From DASXAI01 sp963798445 (GTDB lineage Bacteria; Actinomycetota; Acidimicrobiia; Acidimicrobiales; Ilumatobacteraceae), in contig CAWCTH010000002.1 of the NCBI GenBank assembly GCA_963798445.1, positions 558,001 to 622,000 of the forward strand: a stretch of DNA of 64,000 bases, given 5' to 3'. The position numbers and the translations under genes were made by a program. The notes beneath the pieces were generated by a model. It was not told where the DNA came from. It did no database searches and saw nothing but the letters and a program-made list of their open reading frames with translations. This document shows, piece after piece, positions 56,052-64,000 of the stretch (position 1 is the stretch's first letter; each line of letters begins with the position of its first letter).

Positions 56052-56644
56052 CAGTTCTGTTCCTGGCGGAAGCCGGCCGGCGCCGGACCATGCCAGTGCA
56101 GGCTCTCCAACAGCTCCAGCTCCCGCCGGCGCATCACCGCCATCTCCTCGGGTTCGGCGTGATCGTGCCCGAGGACGTGGAGGACGCCGTGCACGACGAG
56201 GAGCGCCACCTCGTCGTCGACCGAGCCCGCGTGTTCCGGCGCCTGGCGCGCTGCCACCGCAGGGCACACCACGACATCGCCGAGCAGCAATGGCTGATCG
56301 CTCGGGTCCGGTGGTGGTCGGTCGGGGCCGCTGTGTCCCGACGTCGGCGATGACATCACGTCGACGTCGACGGCGTCGATCGGGAACGCCAGCACGTCGG
56401 TGGGCGCGGCGTTGCCGAGGAACTGCTCGTTGAGCGCGGCGATGTCGTCTTCCTCGACGAACAGCAGGCTCAGCTCCACGTTGCCGCGCACGCCTTCGGC
56501 GGCCAGCACCGCCTCGGTGAGCTCGCGCCAGCGAGCGACATCGACCTTGACGGTGCGCTGCTCGTCGGCCACGAACACCTCGGGATCGCCCTCGCCGCCG
56601 ACCTTCTGGCGGCCGCCCAGACGGGGCCGGGTGGGCTCACCCAC
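56051..56644 (-). CDS. ybeY: rRNA-maturation endoribonuclease YbeY
   Basis: A 197-residue metalloprotein. The zinc site HGVLHVLGHDH (HxxxHxxGHDH) is at residues ~154-164. ALNEQFLGNAAPTDVLAFP is the other conserved part. The protein has an extra ~35-residue Pro/Asp-rich insert (SGPDRPPPDPSDQP) before DVVVCPAVA, longer than the usual ~150-residue enzyme. It processes the 3' end of 16S rRNA. Overlaps phoH by 8 nt. Confidence 0.9.
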   Translation of the reverse strand: MGEPTRPRLGGRQKVGGEGDPEVFVADEQRTVKVDVARWRELTEAVLAAEGVRGNVELSLLFVEEDDIAALNEQFLGNAAPTDVLAFPIDAVDVDVMSSPTSGHSGPDRPPPDPSDQPLLLGDVVVCPAVAARQAPEHAGSVDDEVALLVVHGVLHVLGHDHAEPEEMAVMRRRELELLESLHWHGPAPAGFRQEQN

Positions 56645-57596
56645 GACTGGTCCCGTCCGCGGCGCGCTCGTACGCCGCCACGATGTCGGCCACGATCTTG
56701 TGCCGCACGACGTCGGCCCCTGACAGATGGACGAACTCCAGGCCGTCGATGCCGGTGAGGATGCGCTCCAGCCCCACCAACCCGCTGCGCCCGCCCGCGA
56801 CGTCGACCTGGGTCATGTCACCGGTGATGACCGCCTTCGACCCGAAGCCGATGCGGGTCAGGAACATCTTGATCTGCTCGGGACTGGTGTTCTGGGCCTC
56901 GTCCAAGATGATGAAGCTGGAGTTGAGCGTGCGCCCGCGCATGAACGCCAGGGGCGCCACTTCCACCGTCTGGCGCTCGAGCAGCTTCTGGGCGCCTTCG
57001 AGATCCACCATGTCGTACAGCGCGTCGTAGAGCGGCCGCAGGTACGGATCCACCTTGGCCATGAGGTCACCCGGCAGGAACCCCAGGCGTTCGCCGGCCT
57101 CGACCGCCGGACGGGTCAGGATGATGCGCTGCACCTGCTTGGCCTGCAACGCCTGCACCGCCATGGCCACCGCCAGCCAGCTCTTGCCGGTACCCGCCGG
57201 GCCCAGCCCGAAGGTGATGACGTTGCGGCCGATGGCGTCGACGTAGCGCTTCTGGCCACTCGTCTTCGGGCGCACCACGCGGCCCTTGGCGCCGCGCAGG
57301 ATGTCGGCCGACAGCACCTTGCTCGGTCGCTCCGATGCCCGCACCATGTCGATGGAGCGCGACAGGTCGGCACTGTCGATCGGTTGGCCCTGCTGCAGCA
57401 GCAGGACCAGCTCTTCGAACAGGCGGCCGACCTGCTCGGCCTCCGGACCGCCGATCGAGATCTCGTTGCCCCGCACGCGGATGTCGGTGGCGGGAAACGA
57501 CTGCTCGATCTGGCGCAACAGCTCGTCACGGTGCCCGAGCAGTCCAGTCATCAGGTGGTTGCCCGGGACGATGACGTCGACGTGGGTGTCGCTCAC
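56637..57596 (-). CDS. PhoH-family P-loop ATPase
   Basis: A 319-residue protein with a small KH-like N-terminus (RVRGNEISIGG), a P-loop GLGPAGTGKSW near residue 136, and Walker B IILDEAQN. Its family is linked to RNA metabolism and often precedes ybeY, as here. No unusual domains. Start ATG 57596. Confidence 0.92.
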   Translation of the reverse strand: MSDTHVDVIVPGNHLMTGLLGHRDELLRQIEQSFPATDIRVRGNEISIGGPEAEQVGRLFEELVLLLQQGQPIDSADLSRSIDMVRASERPSKVLSADILRGAKGRVVRPKTSGQKRYVDAIGRNVITFGLGPAGTGKSWLAVAMAVQALQAKQVQRIILTRPAVEAGERLGFLPGDLMAKVDPYLRPLYDALYDMVDLEGAQKLLERQTVEVAPLAFMRGRTLNSSFIILDEAQNTSPEQIKMFLTRIGFGSKAVITGDMTQVDVAGGRSGLVGLERILTGIDGLEFVHLSGADVVRHKIVADIVAAYERAADGTSRG

Positions 57597-57690
57597 GAGT
57601 GGGGCGTCGAGGCGGACGTCATCTGGGCCTGGCTCGGCATCTTGGCATCCAGGCTACCCGGCGCCGCCCCGGTGCAGCATCGACCCCTGG

Positions 57691-58110
57691 CTAGGCGACC
57701 GCGGGTGGCTGGGCGGCAGCGGGTTCGTGCAGCTCCACGAACAGCAGGGCGGTGAGCACGATGGCGGCCCCGATCTCGACGATCAGGCTGATGGCCGCCT
57801 CCGGCGACGGCTGGAACCCGTTCTCGTTGAACCCGAAGATCCCGCCACTGGTGCGCGACAGCCCGAAGCCCAGCAGCGTGGCGTTGACGAGCACCAGGCC
57901 GGCGACGAGGGCCCATGGGCTCCGCCAGACCACGAGCAGCACGGCCACCACCGCGGCGGCGGCGGCGTTCAGGAGGAACGAGCGCCCCAGGTTGGCGTCA
58001 GGAAAATCGCGATAGCTGTCGAAGTAGAGCTTGAGGTGGATGTAGCCACCGATCAGCACGAGCACGGCCGCCACCACCCGACCCCCGAGCACCAGCTTTG
58101 GGCGCATCAT
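57691..58110 (-). CDS. Four-helix hypothetical membrane protein
   Basis: A 139-residue protein with four hydrophobic segments, each separated by short loops, and a HLKLYFDSYRDFPDANLG loop after the first. It lies 22 nt after the cupredoxin gene on the same strand, so both could act on redox or copper at the membrane, but no residues pin this down. Confidence 0.65.
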   Translation of the reverse strand: MMRPKLVLGGRVVAAVLVLIGGYIHLKLYFDSYRDFPDANLGRSFLLNAAAAAVVAVLLVVWRSPWALVAGLVLVNATLLGFGLSRTSGGIFGFNENGFQPSPEAAISLIVEIGAAIVLTALLFVELHEPAAAQPPAVA

Positions 58111-58132
58111 TCATCCTCCCGATTGCGCCGGC

Positions 58133-58525
58133 TCAGGGCTCGACGACGACGGTCCCGGTCATGGAGTTGTGGATCCCGCAGATGTAGGCGAACGTGCCGG
58201 CGGTGGCGAACGTGGCCGAGAACGACTGCCCCTGCTCGAGGTTGCCGCTCACGAACGTGCCGTCGCTGCTCTTGACCGAATGGGCGACGCCGTCGCCGTT
58301 GGTCCAGGTGACGACGCTCCCCACCTTGACGGTGACCGTCTCCGGCGCGAAGGCGAAGTCCATGATGCCGACGTCGGTCGCGCCCGCAGCGGGCGCCACC
58401 GTGGTAGCGGCCACGGTGCCGCCGCCGCCCGAGTCGGACGCCACTCCTCGACCCACCGCGAACGCCGCTGCGCCAATGGTGACGACAGCCGCTACCACCA
58501 CGGCGATCAGCGGGCGTGAGGTCAC
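58133..58525 (-). CDS. Cupredoxin (plastocyanin/azurin-like) copper protein
   Basis: A 130-residue protein with an N-terminal signal anchor (IAVVVAAVVTIGAAAFAVG) and a beta-sandwich with the type-1 copper ligands His82 (AHSV), Cys116, His119 and Met122 (ICGIHNSM). It should carry electrons outside the membrane. The spacing C-x2-H-x2-M is typical of amicyanin-like proteins. Start ATG 58525. Confidence 0.88.
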   Translation of the reverse strand: MTSRPLIAVVVAAVVTIGAAAFAVGRGVASDSGGGGTVAATTVAPAAGATDVGIMDFAFAPETVTVKVGSVVTWTNGDGVAHSVKSSDGTFVSGNLEQGQSFSATFATAGTFAYICGIHNSMTGTVVVEP

Positions 58526-58591
58526 GTCTGCTCTACGTATCGAAGGTCCGAACGGATCACCGCGTCACCCGCGTCAGCGGCGCCACCCCGT

Positions 58592-59395
58592 TCAGCTGGT
58601 GATGTCCTTGGTGGAGAAGCTGGCCCACGCCAGACCCAGGAACACCACGATGTACCCCACCTGCAGGGCGAAGCCACGGGCGAGATCGTGCCACAGGATG
58701 GGGTCGCGGAAAAGATCGATGAACGACAGCCAGTAGTGCGTCGGCAGGTAGGGGCGGATGGCGCGAGTGGCGTCGATGAGGTCGAGCACCTGCGACGTGA
58801 CGAAGGTGGCAAGGGCGGCCAGCGCGGCGGCCAGCGGTGAGTCGGTACGGGTGGATGCGAACACGGCGATCGACGCGAGGCCCAGCATCGACACGGCGAC
58901 GTAGACGACGGTGAGGACCGTGCGCATGATGATGTCCGTGGTGTCGAGGGTGGAGCCCGACACGGAGGTCACGGGCTCCAGACCGAACAGCACGGCGCCG
59001 GCGAGGAAGCCGATCCCGGCCACCACGATGACCGCCAGGAACACGAACACGACCACCGTGACGAGCTTGCTGAACAGCAGCCACGAGCGAGACACCGGCC
59101 GTACGAGTAGGTAGCGCAGCGTGCCGGCGTTGGCCTCGCCGGCGATGGTGTCGCCGGCGATGACCGCTGTCGCCACCGGCAGGAAGATCGGCAGGATCAA
59201 TGCCAGCGCCGCTGCCGGGAACAGGGTGCCGTTGCTGAGGACATCGGTCAGCAGCGCCGGACCTTGCCCGGGACGAGGCCCGACCCGGGTCGTGCGCAGG
59301 AAGATGCCCACCACCACGGGCAGCCCCGACAGCAGCGCGATGGTGAGCCACGTGCGCGGCCGGGTGAGCAGCTTCCCGAGCTCAACGGCGAGCAT
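58592..59395 (-). CDS. ABC transporter permease
   Basis: A 267-residue protein with six hydrophobic segments and an AGEANAGTLRYLLVRPVSRS loop after the second, typical of ABC-2 type permeases paired with a single ATPase. It overlaps the ATPase gene by 14 nt. The exported substrate is unknown. Confidence 0.85.
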   Translation of the reverse strand: MLAVELGKLLTRPRTWLTIALLSGLPVVVGIFLRTTRVGPRPGQGPALLTDVLSNGTLFPAAALALILPIFLPVATAVIAGDTIAGEANAGTLRYLLVRPVSRSWLLFSKLVTVVVFVFLAVIVVAGIGFLAGAVLFGLEPVTSVSGSTLDTTDIIMRTVLTVVYVAVSMLGLASIAVFASTRTDSPLAAALAALATFVTSQVLDLIDATRAIRPYLPTHYWLSFIDLFRDPILWHDLARGFALQVGYIVVFLGLAWASFSTKDITS

Positions 59396-60305
59396 CGCCG
59401 CTCCCGCCGGTCAGGTCGAGGTAGGCGTCCTCGAGGCTGCGCCGCTCCACCACGAGCTCGCGCACCCGGACACCGGCGTGCACGAGGGCGTGGTTGAGGG
59501 CCTCCGGTGGCTGGCCGTTCAACTCGACGCGCACACGCGGCCCTTCGCGCTCGACGCGGGCGCCGTGGCGGGAGAGCAGCGCCACGGCGGCGTCGGTGTC
59601 GGGCGTCTCGATCACGAGCCGTCCGGTCGGGGCGAGAAGGTGGTCGACCGTGTCCTGGGCGACGAGGCGCCCTTGGGACATCATGGCGGCCCGGGTGCAG
59701 ATCAGTTCCACCTCGCCGAGCAGGTGGCTCGACAGGAACACCGTCGTTCCCTCCCGTGCCAGTTCGGCGAGGAGGGCCCGGATCTCGCGGATGCCCTGCG
59801 GATCGAGGCCGTTGGTGGGCTCGTCCAGCATGAGGAGACGCGGTTGGCGCATCAGGGCGGCGGCCAGGCCAAGCCGTTGCCGCATGCCCAGTGAGTACGC
59901 CTTCACGGGTCGCCGGTCGACGCTGCCCAGCCCCACCCGTTCCAGCGCGTCGGCGATGCGGTGGCGGCGCGTGGAGCGACTGCCGTTGTGCCCGGCGGCG
60001 TCGAACAGCGACAGGTTCCGGCGCCCGGACATCGTGGGATAGAAGCCCGGGCCTTCCACCAGCGCGCCGACGTCTTCGAGGGTGGCGTGGGCGCTGTCGG
60101 GCATCGGTCGCCCGAACAGCTCGGCCCGGCCCGCGGTCGGAGCGACCAGGCCCAGGAGCATCCGGATGGTGGTCGTCTTGCCCGACCCGTTCGGCCCCAG
60201 GAAGCCGAACACGTCACCAGGGAAGACCTCCAGGCCGACGTCGTCGACCACCCGGAGGCGCCCGTAGGACTTGGTGAGGCCTTCGGTGCGCACGATCGCG
60301 GTCAC
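59382..60305 (-). CDS. ABC transporter ATP-binding protein
   Basis: A 307-residue ATPase. Walker A FLGPNGSGKTTTIRMLLG, signature YSLGMRQRLGLAAALMRQP, Walker B LLMLDEPTNGLDPQG and the H-loop SSHLLGE are intact; a C-terminal ~80-residue extension (VERRSLEDAYLDLTGG) is common in drug-exporter-type ATPases. It is translated with the LolA-like gene (GTGA overlap) and the permease. Confidence 0.92.
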   Translation of the reverse strand: MTAIVRTEGLTKSYGRLRVVDDVGLEVFPGDVFGFLGPNGSGKTTTIRMLLGLVAPTAGRAELFGRPMPDSAHATLEDVGALVEGPGFYPTMSGRRNLSLFDAAGHNGSRSTRRHRIADALERVGLGSVDRRPVKAYSLGMRQRLGLAAALMRQPRLLMLDEPTNGLDPQGIREIRALLAELAREGTTVFLSSHLLGEVELICTRAAMMSQGRLVAQDTVDHLLAPTGRLVIETPDTDAAVALLSRHGARVEREGPRVRVELNGQPPEALNHALVHAGVRVRELVVERRSLEDAYLDLTGGSGDARR

Positions 60306-61413
60306 GGAGCTCCTGGCTTGGTCTGGTTGAGGATGGCGGCAAGCCGGTCCAGCTCGTCCACGGTGACAGCGCCGGCGACGACATAGCCGATGCCGTCGAC
60401 ATTGATTGCCATGGCGTTGACCAGCGCAGTCGAGACGACTCGGGCCTGGCCGCCCCAGGGCCGGTCGACGAGTGGGATAGTGTTGGGGAAGGCCTGCTGG
60501 ATGGCGAACGCAGGCACGCCCACGACGCCCACGATCTCGAAGCCGGAGCCGTACGTGGCGACTGCGCCGCTCTGGCCGGCGCCGCGGGTGAGCCCCCCAA
60601 CTCGTCCGGGAGCTTCACCGGTGAGGCGTTCGCCACCTGCTGGACGAGATCGGTCTGCGGCCGCCCGGTTCGGGTGTGGTCGGGTCGGGTGAACGTGACC
60701 AGCTTTCGGGAAGGCGGCGAGAGCGACAGGTCGAGGAACTGCGATTCGAAGGCCGGGACGCTCGAGTCGCGTGGCACGACGCTGACTCGCAGTGCGACGC
60801 CGGTGTCGGCGTCGGCCCAGATGTCGACGTGGCCGATGGCCGACACCGCCGACGCCGGAACCACCCGCACGCCCGGCACCGACCGCCCCGCGACGCGCGC
60901 TGCGGCCAGCGGCTGCAGCTCGCCCGGTTCGGCGGCGGCCAGGAAGCGCTGGGCCAGCTCGGGCGGCAGCACGTCGGACGAGCGAGGCAGGCGCACCGCG
61001 GGCTCGCCGTCGACGCGCCGCACCCGGCGCGCTTCGGAATCCCAGGTCCAGGTGCCGGTGCCGTCGCCGTAGGTGTCGGTCTCACCGGTGTTGGTCAGCA
61101 GATCGACCCGCCACGCCGACGGTTCCAACCACCACACCCGGACCTTCGACGGCCCCGACAGCAGCGCTGCCGGCGCCCCGACGTCGGGCAACGCGAGCCC
61201 GCCGGTGGATTCCACGTAGCCGCTGTAGGGATGCTCGGATGCGGTGATGGCGGCGGCCAGGTCCGCCGGAGGCACCTCACGGGCGCGGGCCGGCAGCGCC
61301 CCCACCACCGCCGGCATCGCCGCCACGCAGGCCAACCCTGCGACGACGACGAACCAGCGCCATGATCTGCGCACGCGCCGCACCAGCCCGAACCTCCTGT
61401 ACCAGGCTGGCAT
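60302..61413 (-). CDS. LolA-like extracytoplasmic protein, frameshifted near 60595
   Basis: ATG 61413 starts a signal-anchor (WFVVVAGLACVAAMPAVVG), then a beta-rich domain with VRVWWLEPSAWRVDLLTNTG, WDSEARRVRRVDGE and PSSRKLVTFTRPDH, resembling LolA/outer-membrane carrier or RseB-type folds. At CCCCCC (60593-60598) the frame changes; adding one base gives LTRGAGQSGAVATYGSG, then VPAFAIQQAFPNTIPLVDR and the final AILNQTKPGAP. Joined length is ~370 residues. It precedes the ABC genes in the operon and may deliver or sense their cargo. Confidence 0.7.
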
Positions 61414-61452
61414 GATCGGCGCGGGAAGAGGGCGCGGGCGGCCGCCCGCGAG

Positions 61453-61809
61453 CTACGGCTGAGCGGCGTCGAACTCGGCCACGAGCCGAACAGGGGCACG
61501 GACGCGCCATGCGTCAGTCAGCAGCTCCTGCAGCTCGTCCAGGGCGACGGCGCCGAGACGAACCAAGACGGTCGGGTGACCGTCGTAGTGCGGGGTCGTG
61601 AAGAACTTGTCCGGATCGGCGGCGAGGAGCGCCGCTTTCTCGCCCAGATCCTCGCACCACACCACCAGCACGTCGCCTTCTTCCCGGATGCGGGCGAAGA
61701 GCTTGTCCCTCACCCGGAAGCCGGGCGTGCCGTACGACGGCTTCTCGGTCGTGGCCGGAAGCGCCAGTGCGATGCGGCGGACATCCGCGTCGGTCGCCAT
61801 GGACACCAT
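61453..61809 (-). CDS. MmcQ/YjbR family protein
   Basis: A 118-residue protein with EKPSYGTPGFRVRDKLFARI and LLAADPDKFFTTPHYDGHPTV, as in MmcQ/YjbR (DUF419) proteins, a small DNA-binding-like fold. ATG 61809 or ATG 61800 could start. It is 37 nt from the divergent tatA start. Molecular role not known. Confidence 0.85.
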   Translation of the reverse strand: MVSMATDADVRRIALALPATTEKPSYGTPGFRVRDKLFARIREEGDVLVVWCEDLGEKAALLAADPDKFFTTPHYDGHPTVLVRLGAVALDELQELLTDAWRVRAPVRLVAEFDAAQP

Positions 61810-61845
61810 GATGGCTGGCCCGTCCACGGGCGCCGTCCGTGACGT

Positions 61846-62022
61846 ATGGTCACCATGTTGTTCGCTTTTTTGGAAGGTCCCGAGCTCCTCATCGTGCTGG
61901 CCATCGTCGTGATGATCTTCGGCTCGAGCCAGTTGCCCAAGCTGGCCCGGTCGTTCGGGCAGGCGCAGAAGGAGTTCAAGTCGGGCCTGTCCGACGAGAG
62001 CAGCCCCAAGCCGTCCGAGTAG
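61846..62022 (+). CDS. tatA: Twin-arginine translocase subunit TatA
   Basis: A 58-residue protein that is too short for many gene finders. ATG 61846 (or 61855) leads into one hydrophobic helix (ELLIVLAIVVMIFG) with a preceding Glu, then the hinge FGSSQLPKLARSFGQ and an amphipathic helix KEFKSGL with a short charged tail, the standard TatA layout. It forms the pore for folded proteins with twin-Arg signals. TatC is not in this window. Confidence 0.9.
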   Translation: MVTMLFAFLEGPELLIVLAIVVMIFGSSQLPKLARSFGQAQKEFKSGLSDESSPKPSE

Positions 62023-62034
62023 CGTTCGCCGGCT

Positions 62035-62759
62035 GTGCGCCGGGCCTCTGCGATCAGTCTCGCCATTGCCATCGCGGCGGTGATCGTCTTCGTGGCCGGC
62101 CCGGCCTCGGCCCACGTCGAGGTCCAACCGGCAGAGGCGGCCGCGGGCCAACCGGGCACCTTCGCGTTCCGGATGCCGAACGAGGAGCAGACCGCGAATG
62201 CCGTCAGCCTGACCGTGCGCTTCCCCCCGACCACCCGGTGCCCGGCGTCGTCGCCTCGCCCATGGAGGGCTGGACCATCGCCGTCACCAACCGCTCGGTG
62301 ACCACGCCGCTCCCGGCGGGCGACACCACGGTGGTCGAGGTGGTCGACACGATCACGTGGACAGGCTCGCTCCCCCCGGGGAAAGCCGACTACTTCAACG
62401 TCACGACCGGGCCGCTGCCGACCGATGCCGGCGAGCTGGTCTTCGACGCCACCCAGACCTACGACAACGGCGTGGTGGTGGAGTGGAACCAGCTGGAAAC
62501 GCCGGGTGGGCCCGAGCCGGTGCATCCGGCTCCCGTGCTGCGCATCACGGGCGGTGCGGTGCCCCCGCCGACGACCGCTGCCGGCGCGGCGGGCACGACG
62601 CACGACCACGGCGCCGAGACCGCCGGCGCGGGCGGCACGGCCGGTGCCAGCGCTTCCAGCGGCGGGCTGAGCGGTGGCGTGGTGGTAGCGCTCGTGGCGG
62701 CGGCGGTCATCGTCATTGCCGGCGTCACCGCGGTGCTGTACCGGCGAGTGTCCCGGTAG
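62035..62759 (+). CDS. YcnI-like (DUF1775) protein, frameshifted at a C run near 62225
   Basis: From GTG 62035 a signal peptide (ISLAIAIAAVIVFVAGPASA) is followed by HVEVQPAEAAAGQPGTFAF, the YcnI start; the mature N-terminal His is characteristic of its copper-binding site. At CCCCCC (62223-62228) the frame shifts; one added C gives FPPDHPVPGVVASPMEGW and the rest of the domain, a Ala/Gly/His linker and a C-terminal membrane helix (VVVALVAAAVIVIAG). Joined length is ~242 residues. It may handle copper outside the cell. Confidence 0.8.
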
Positions 62760-62969
62760 CCGCGCCACCGGGGACGAACCGACGCGCGTTGTCCGTCACA
62801 GACGAGGACAAACCGCATCAGTTCGGTCGATCCCCCCGCCGCCTTCGGGTCGAGGACCTCCCGGGCACCCGAGAAAGCGTTGCCGCGGGTGATGGGGGGC
62901 TGAACTCACCGTCCGCTGGGGTAGTAGTAGCCGAGCCCTTGCCGCAAGGTCGGGGGGAGGTGCCATGAG

Positions 62970-63368
62970 ATGGCCACGGAGTTCAGAGTCGGCGGAGCAG
63001 ATCTAGCGGAATTGCGATTGCGGCCCGATCCCACCAGTCCTCGGGCGGCGCGGCGATTTGCCGTCGAGGCGGCCCATCGCTGGCACCTGCGCGTCGACGA
63101 GACGGCGCTGGAAGTGGTGACGAGCGAGCTCGTGACCAACGCCGTGCTCCATGCCCGAACGCCCATGACGGTGCGCCTGCGCCCGGTCGCCGGCTACCTC
63201 GAGGTCGAGGTGGACGACGAGGGGCCGGGCATGAGCGACCCCCGGATCCCCTCGACGGCGGGCGGTCAGGGTCTGCGCCTGGTCGAGGCGTTGACGGCAT
63301 CGGCCGGCATCACCGTGCTGAAGGGCGGTATGCGGGCGTGGTGTCGCCTCGCCGTTCGCAACTCGTAG
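62970..63368 (+). CDS. HATPase_c anti-sigma-type regulatory protein
   Basis: A 132-residue ATP-binding protein. TSELVTNAVLHAR is the N-box and VDDEGPGM the G1-box of GHKL ATPases; GGQGLRLVEALT is the G2 region. The size matches SpoIIAB/RsbW-type anti-sigma kinases and their stand-alone relatives. ATG 62970 is preceded by GGGGGGAGG. The 210-nt gap before it holds no clear feature. Its target is not in the window. Confidence 0.85.
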   Translation: MATEFRVGGADLAELRLRPDPTSPRAARRFAVEAAHRWHLRVDETALEVVTSELVTNAVLHARTPMTVRLRPVAGYLEVEVDDEGPGMSDPRIPSTAGGQGLRLVEALTASAGITVLKGGMRAWCRLAVRNS

Positions 63369-63377
63369 CCCCGCCGG

Positions 63378-64000
63378 TCAGAGCAGATTGCCGACGAGGT
63401 AGATCAGCAGCCCGGCGAGACCGCCGACGACCGTGCCGTTGATCCGGATGAACTGCAGGTCCCGCCCCACCACCAGTTCGAGGCGGTCGGCGGTGTCGGC
63501 CGGATCCCAGCGCTCGACCGTGGCGGCGATGTAGTCGGCGGCACCGTCGGCGTACTGCGTCGCCACCGCGCCGACGGCATCGATCAGCCACCCGTCCACC
63601 GTTGCCTGCAAGGACCGGTCGTCACGGAGCCGCGCGCCGACGGCCATCAGTGCCCCCTCGAATCTGAAGCGCAGCACCGAGCCCGGCTGGCGCGCCGACG
63701 TCACGAGGTAGTCCTTCACATCGGCCCACACCGAGCCGGCCCACGCCTGGACGTCGGGATGATCGAGCAGTTGCTCCTTACGCCCCTCGACGCGCGCCGC
63801 CAGCTCGGGATCGGTGCGGAGGCGCTCGACCAGCTCGCGGAGGCGAACGTCGATGTCGTGGCGCAGTTGGTGGTCGGGATCGGCCTCCAGGTCGGCCACC
63901 AAACGCTGCGCGCCGCGGAAGATCTTTCCGAAGATGCGCTCGTCCAGCACCCCGGGCACCCACCACGGCGACTCGGTGCGCAACCGCTCGTAGAGCACGT
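63378..64000 (-). CDS. DUF445 family membrane protein (N-terminus cut by window edge)
   Basis: The last ~207 residues of a DUF445 protein, running off the right edge. The coiled region (RLRELVERLRTDPELAARVE) leads to the conserved RFEGALMAVGARLRDD and the closing helix segment DLQFIRINGTVVGGLAGLLIYL, the membrane-proximal end of the family. Function of DUF445 proteins is not known. Stop at 63378. Confidence 0.8.
   Translation of the reverse strand, partial: VLYERLRTESPWWVPGVLDERIFGKIFRGAQRLVADLEADPDHQLRHDIDVRLRELVERLRTDPELAARVEGRKEQLLDHPDVQAWAGSVWADVKDYLVTSARQPGSVLRFRFEGALMAVGARLRDDRSLQATVDGWLIDAVGAVATQYADGAADYIAATVERWDPADTADRLELVVGRDLQFIRINGTVVGGLAGLLIYLVGNLL

Noticed and set aside
54754..56091. 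Era frame open for another ~1.3 kb upstream
   Set aside because: The added N-terminus is the out-of-frame complement of the CorC gene. Era of normal length starts at GTG 54753.

Overview
ORGANISM. The window is a very GC-rich bacterial chromosome segment, coding-dense, with frequent GTG/TTG starts and 4-nt ATGA/GTGA gene overlaps. An F420-type luciferase-like oxidoreductase, ergothioneine genes (egtA, egtB, egtD), an LPXTG surface protein, an mtrB/lpqB-like pair and several anti-sigma/STAS-type small proteins point to Actinomycetota. The mix (PPDK, TerC, LolA-like ABC operon, many acyl-CoA enzymes) would suit Acidimicrobiia, but that placement is inference. There is no sign of prophage, plasmid, insertion sequence or CRISPR; this looks like ordinary core and near-core chromosome. 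LAYOUT. 0-7 kb: a HAD fragment at the edge, a serine hydrolase, small hypotheticals, then a minus-strand run (frameshifted class A PBP, zinc-ribbon coiled-coil protein, YdjM-like membrane protein, histidine phosphatase, hypothetical). 7-16.7 kb: F420 oxidoreductase, a dioxygenase-like protein, a secreted protein, a CDF metal exporter behind a perfect 19-bp inverted repeat, a cyclase/NB-ARC/TPR regulator, an acyltransferase-SGNH pair and an I42 (chagasin-like) protease-inhibitor lipoprotein. 16.7-25 kb: acyl-CoA and beta-keto acid catabolism (enoyl-CoA hydratase, BKACE, MDR reductase, two acyl-CoA dehydrogenases), an ECF sigma factor with a SnoaL-like tail, an overlapping STAS-like gene and a zinc alcohol dehydrogenase. 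25-31.8 kb: tRNA-Val, a primary-like sigma factor, a NUDIX/IMPase pair and a GH15-GH13 alpha-glucan operon. 31.8-35.6 kb: egtA-egtB-egtD behind a CGAAC-N4-GTTCG palindrome. 35.6-45.4 kb: tRNA-Met, tRNA-Asn, dnaG-sigA, ppdK-terC, an M50 protease and glyS. 45.4-53.9 kb: an LPXTG Ser-rich protein, uppS-recO, a DinG/XPD-type helicase, a repeat-rich intergenic region, a divergent MtrA-like regulator and MtrB-like kinase with a GerMN lipoprotein, and a STAS pair. 53.9-64 kb: phoH-ybeY-corC-era, a cupredoxin, an ABC transporter operon with a LolA-like protein, tatA, a YcnI-like protein, a HATPase anti-sigma protein and a DUF445 fragment. HOW THE GENES WORK TOGETHER. The clearest functional units are: ergothioneine synthesis; alpha-glucan/trehalose breakdown (GH15+GH13); replication and transcription initiation (dnaG-sigA); cell-envelope signalling (MtrA/MtrB/GerMN); and the RNA-maturation/ribosome-assembly run phoH-ybeY-corC-era, here split from recO-uppS-glyS. 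NOTABLE STRUCTURE. A dispersed intergenic repeat occurs in three copies (near 21.0, 43.9 and 50.05 kb). A second hairpin repeat is duplicated after the helicase gene. About ten otherwise intact genes carry single-base frameshifts, about half of them at G/C runs, which most likely reflects sequencing error and should be resolved before any is called a pseudogene.
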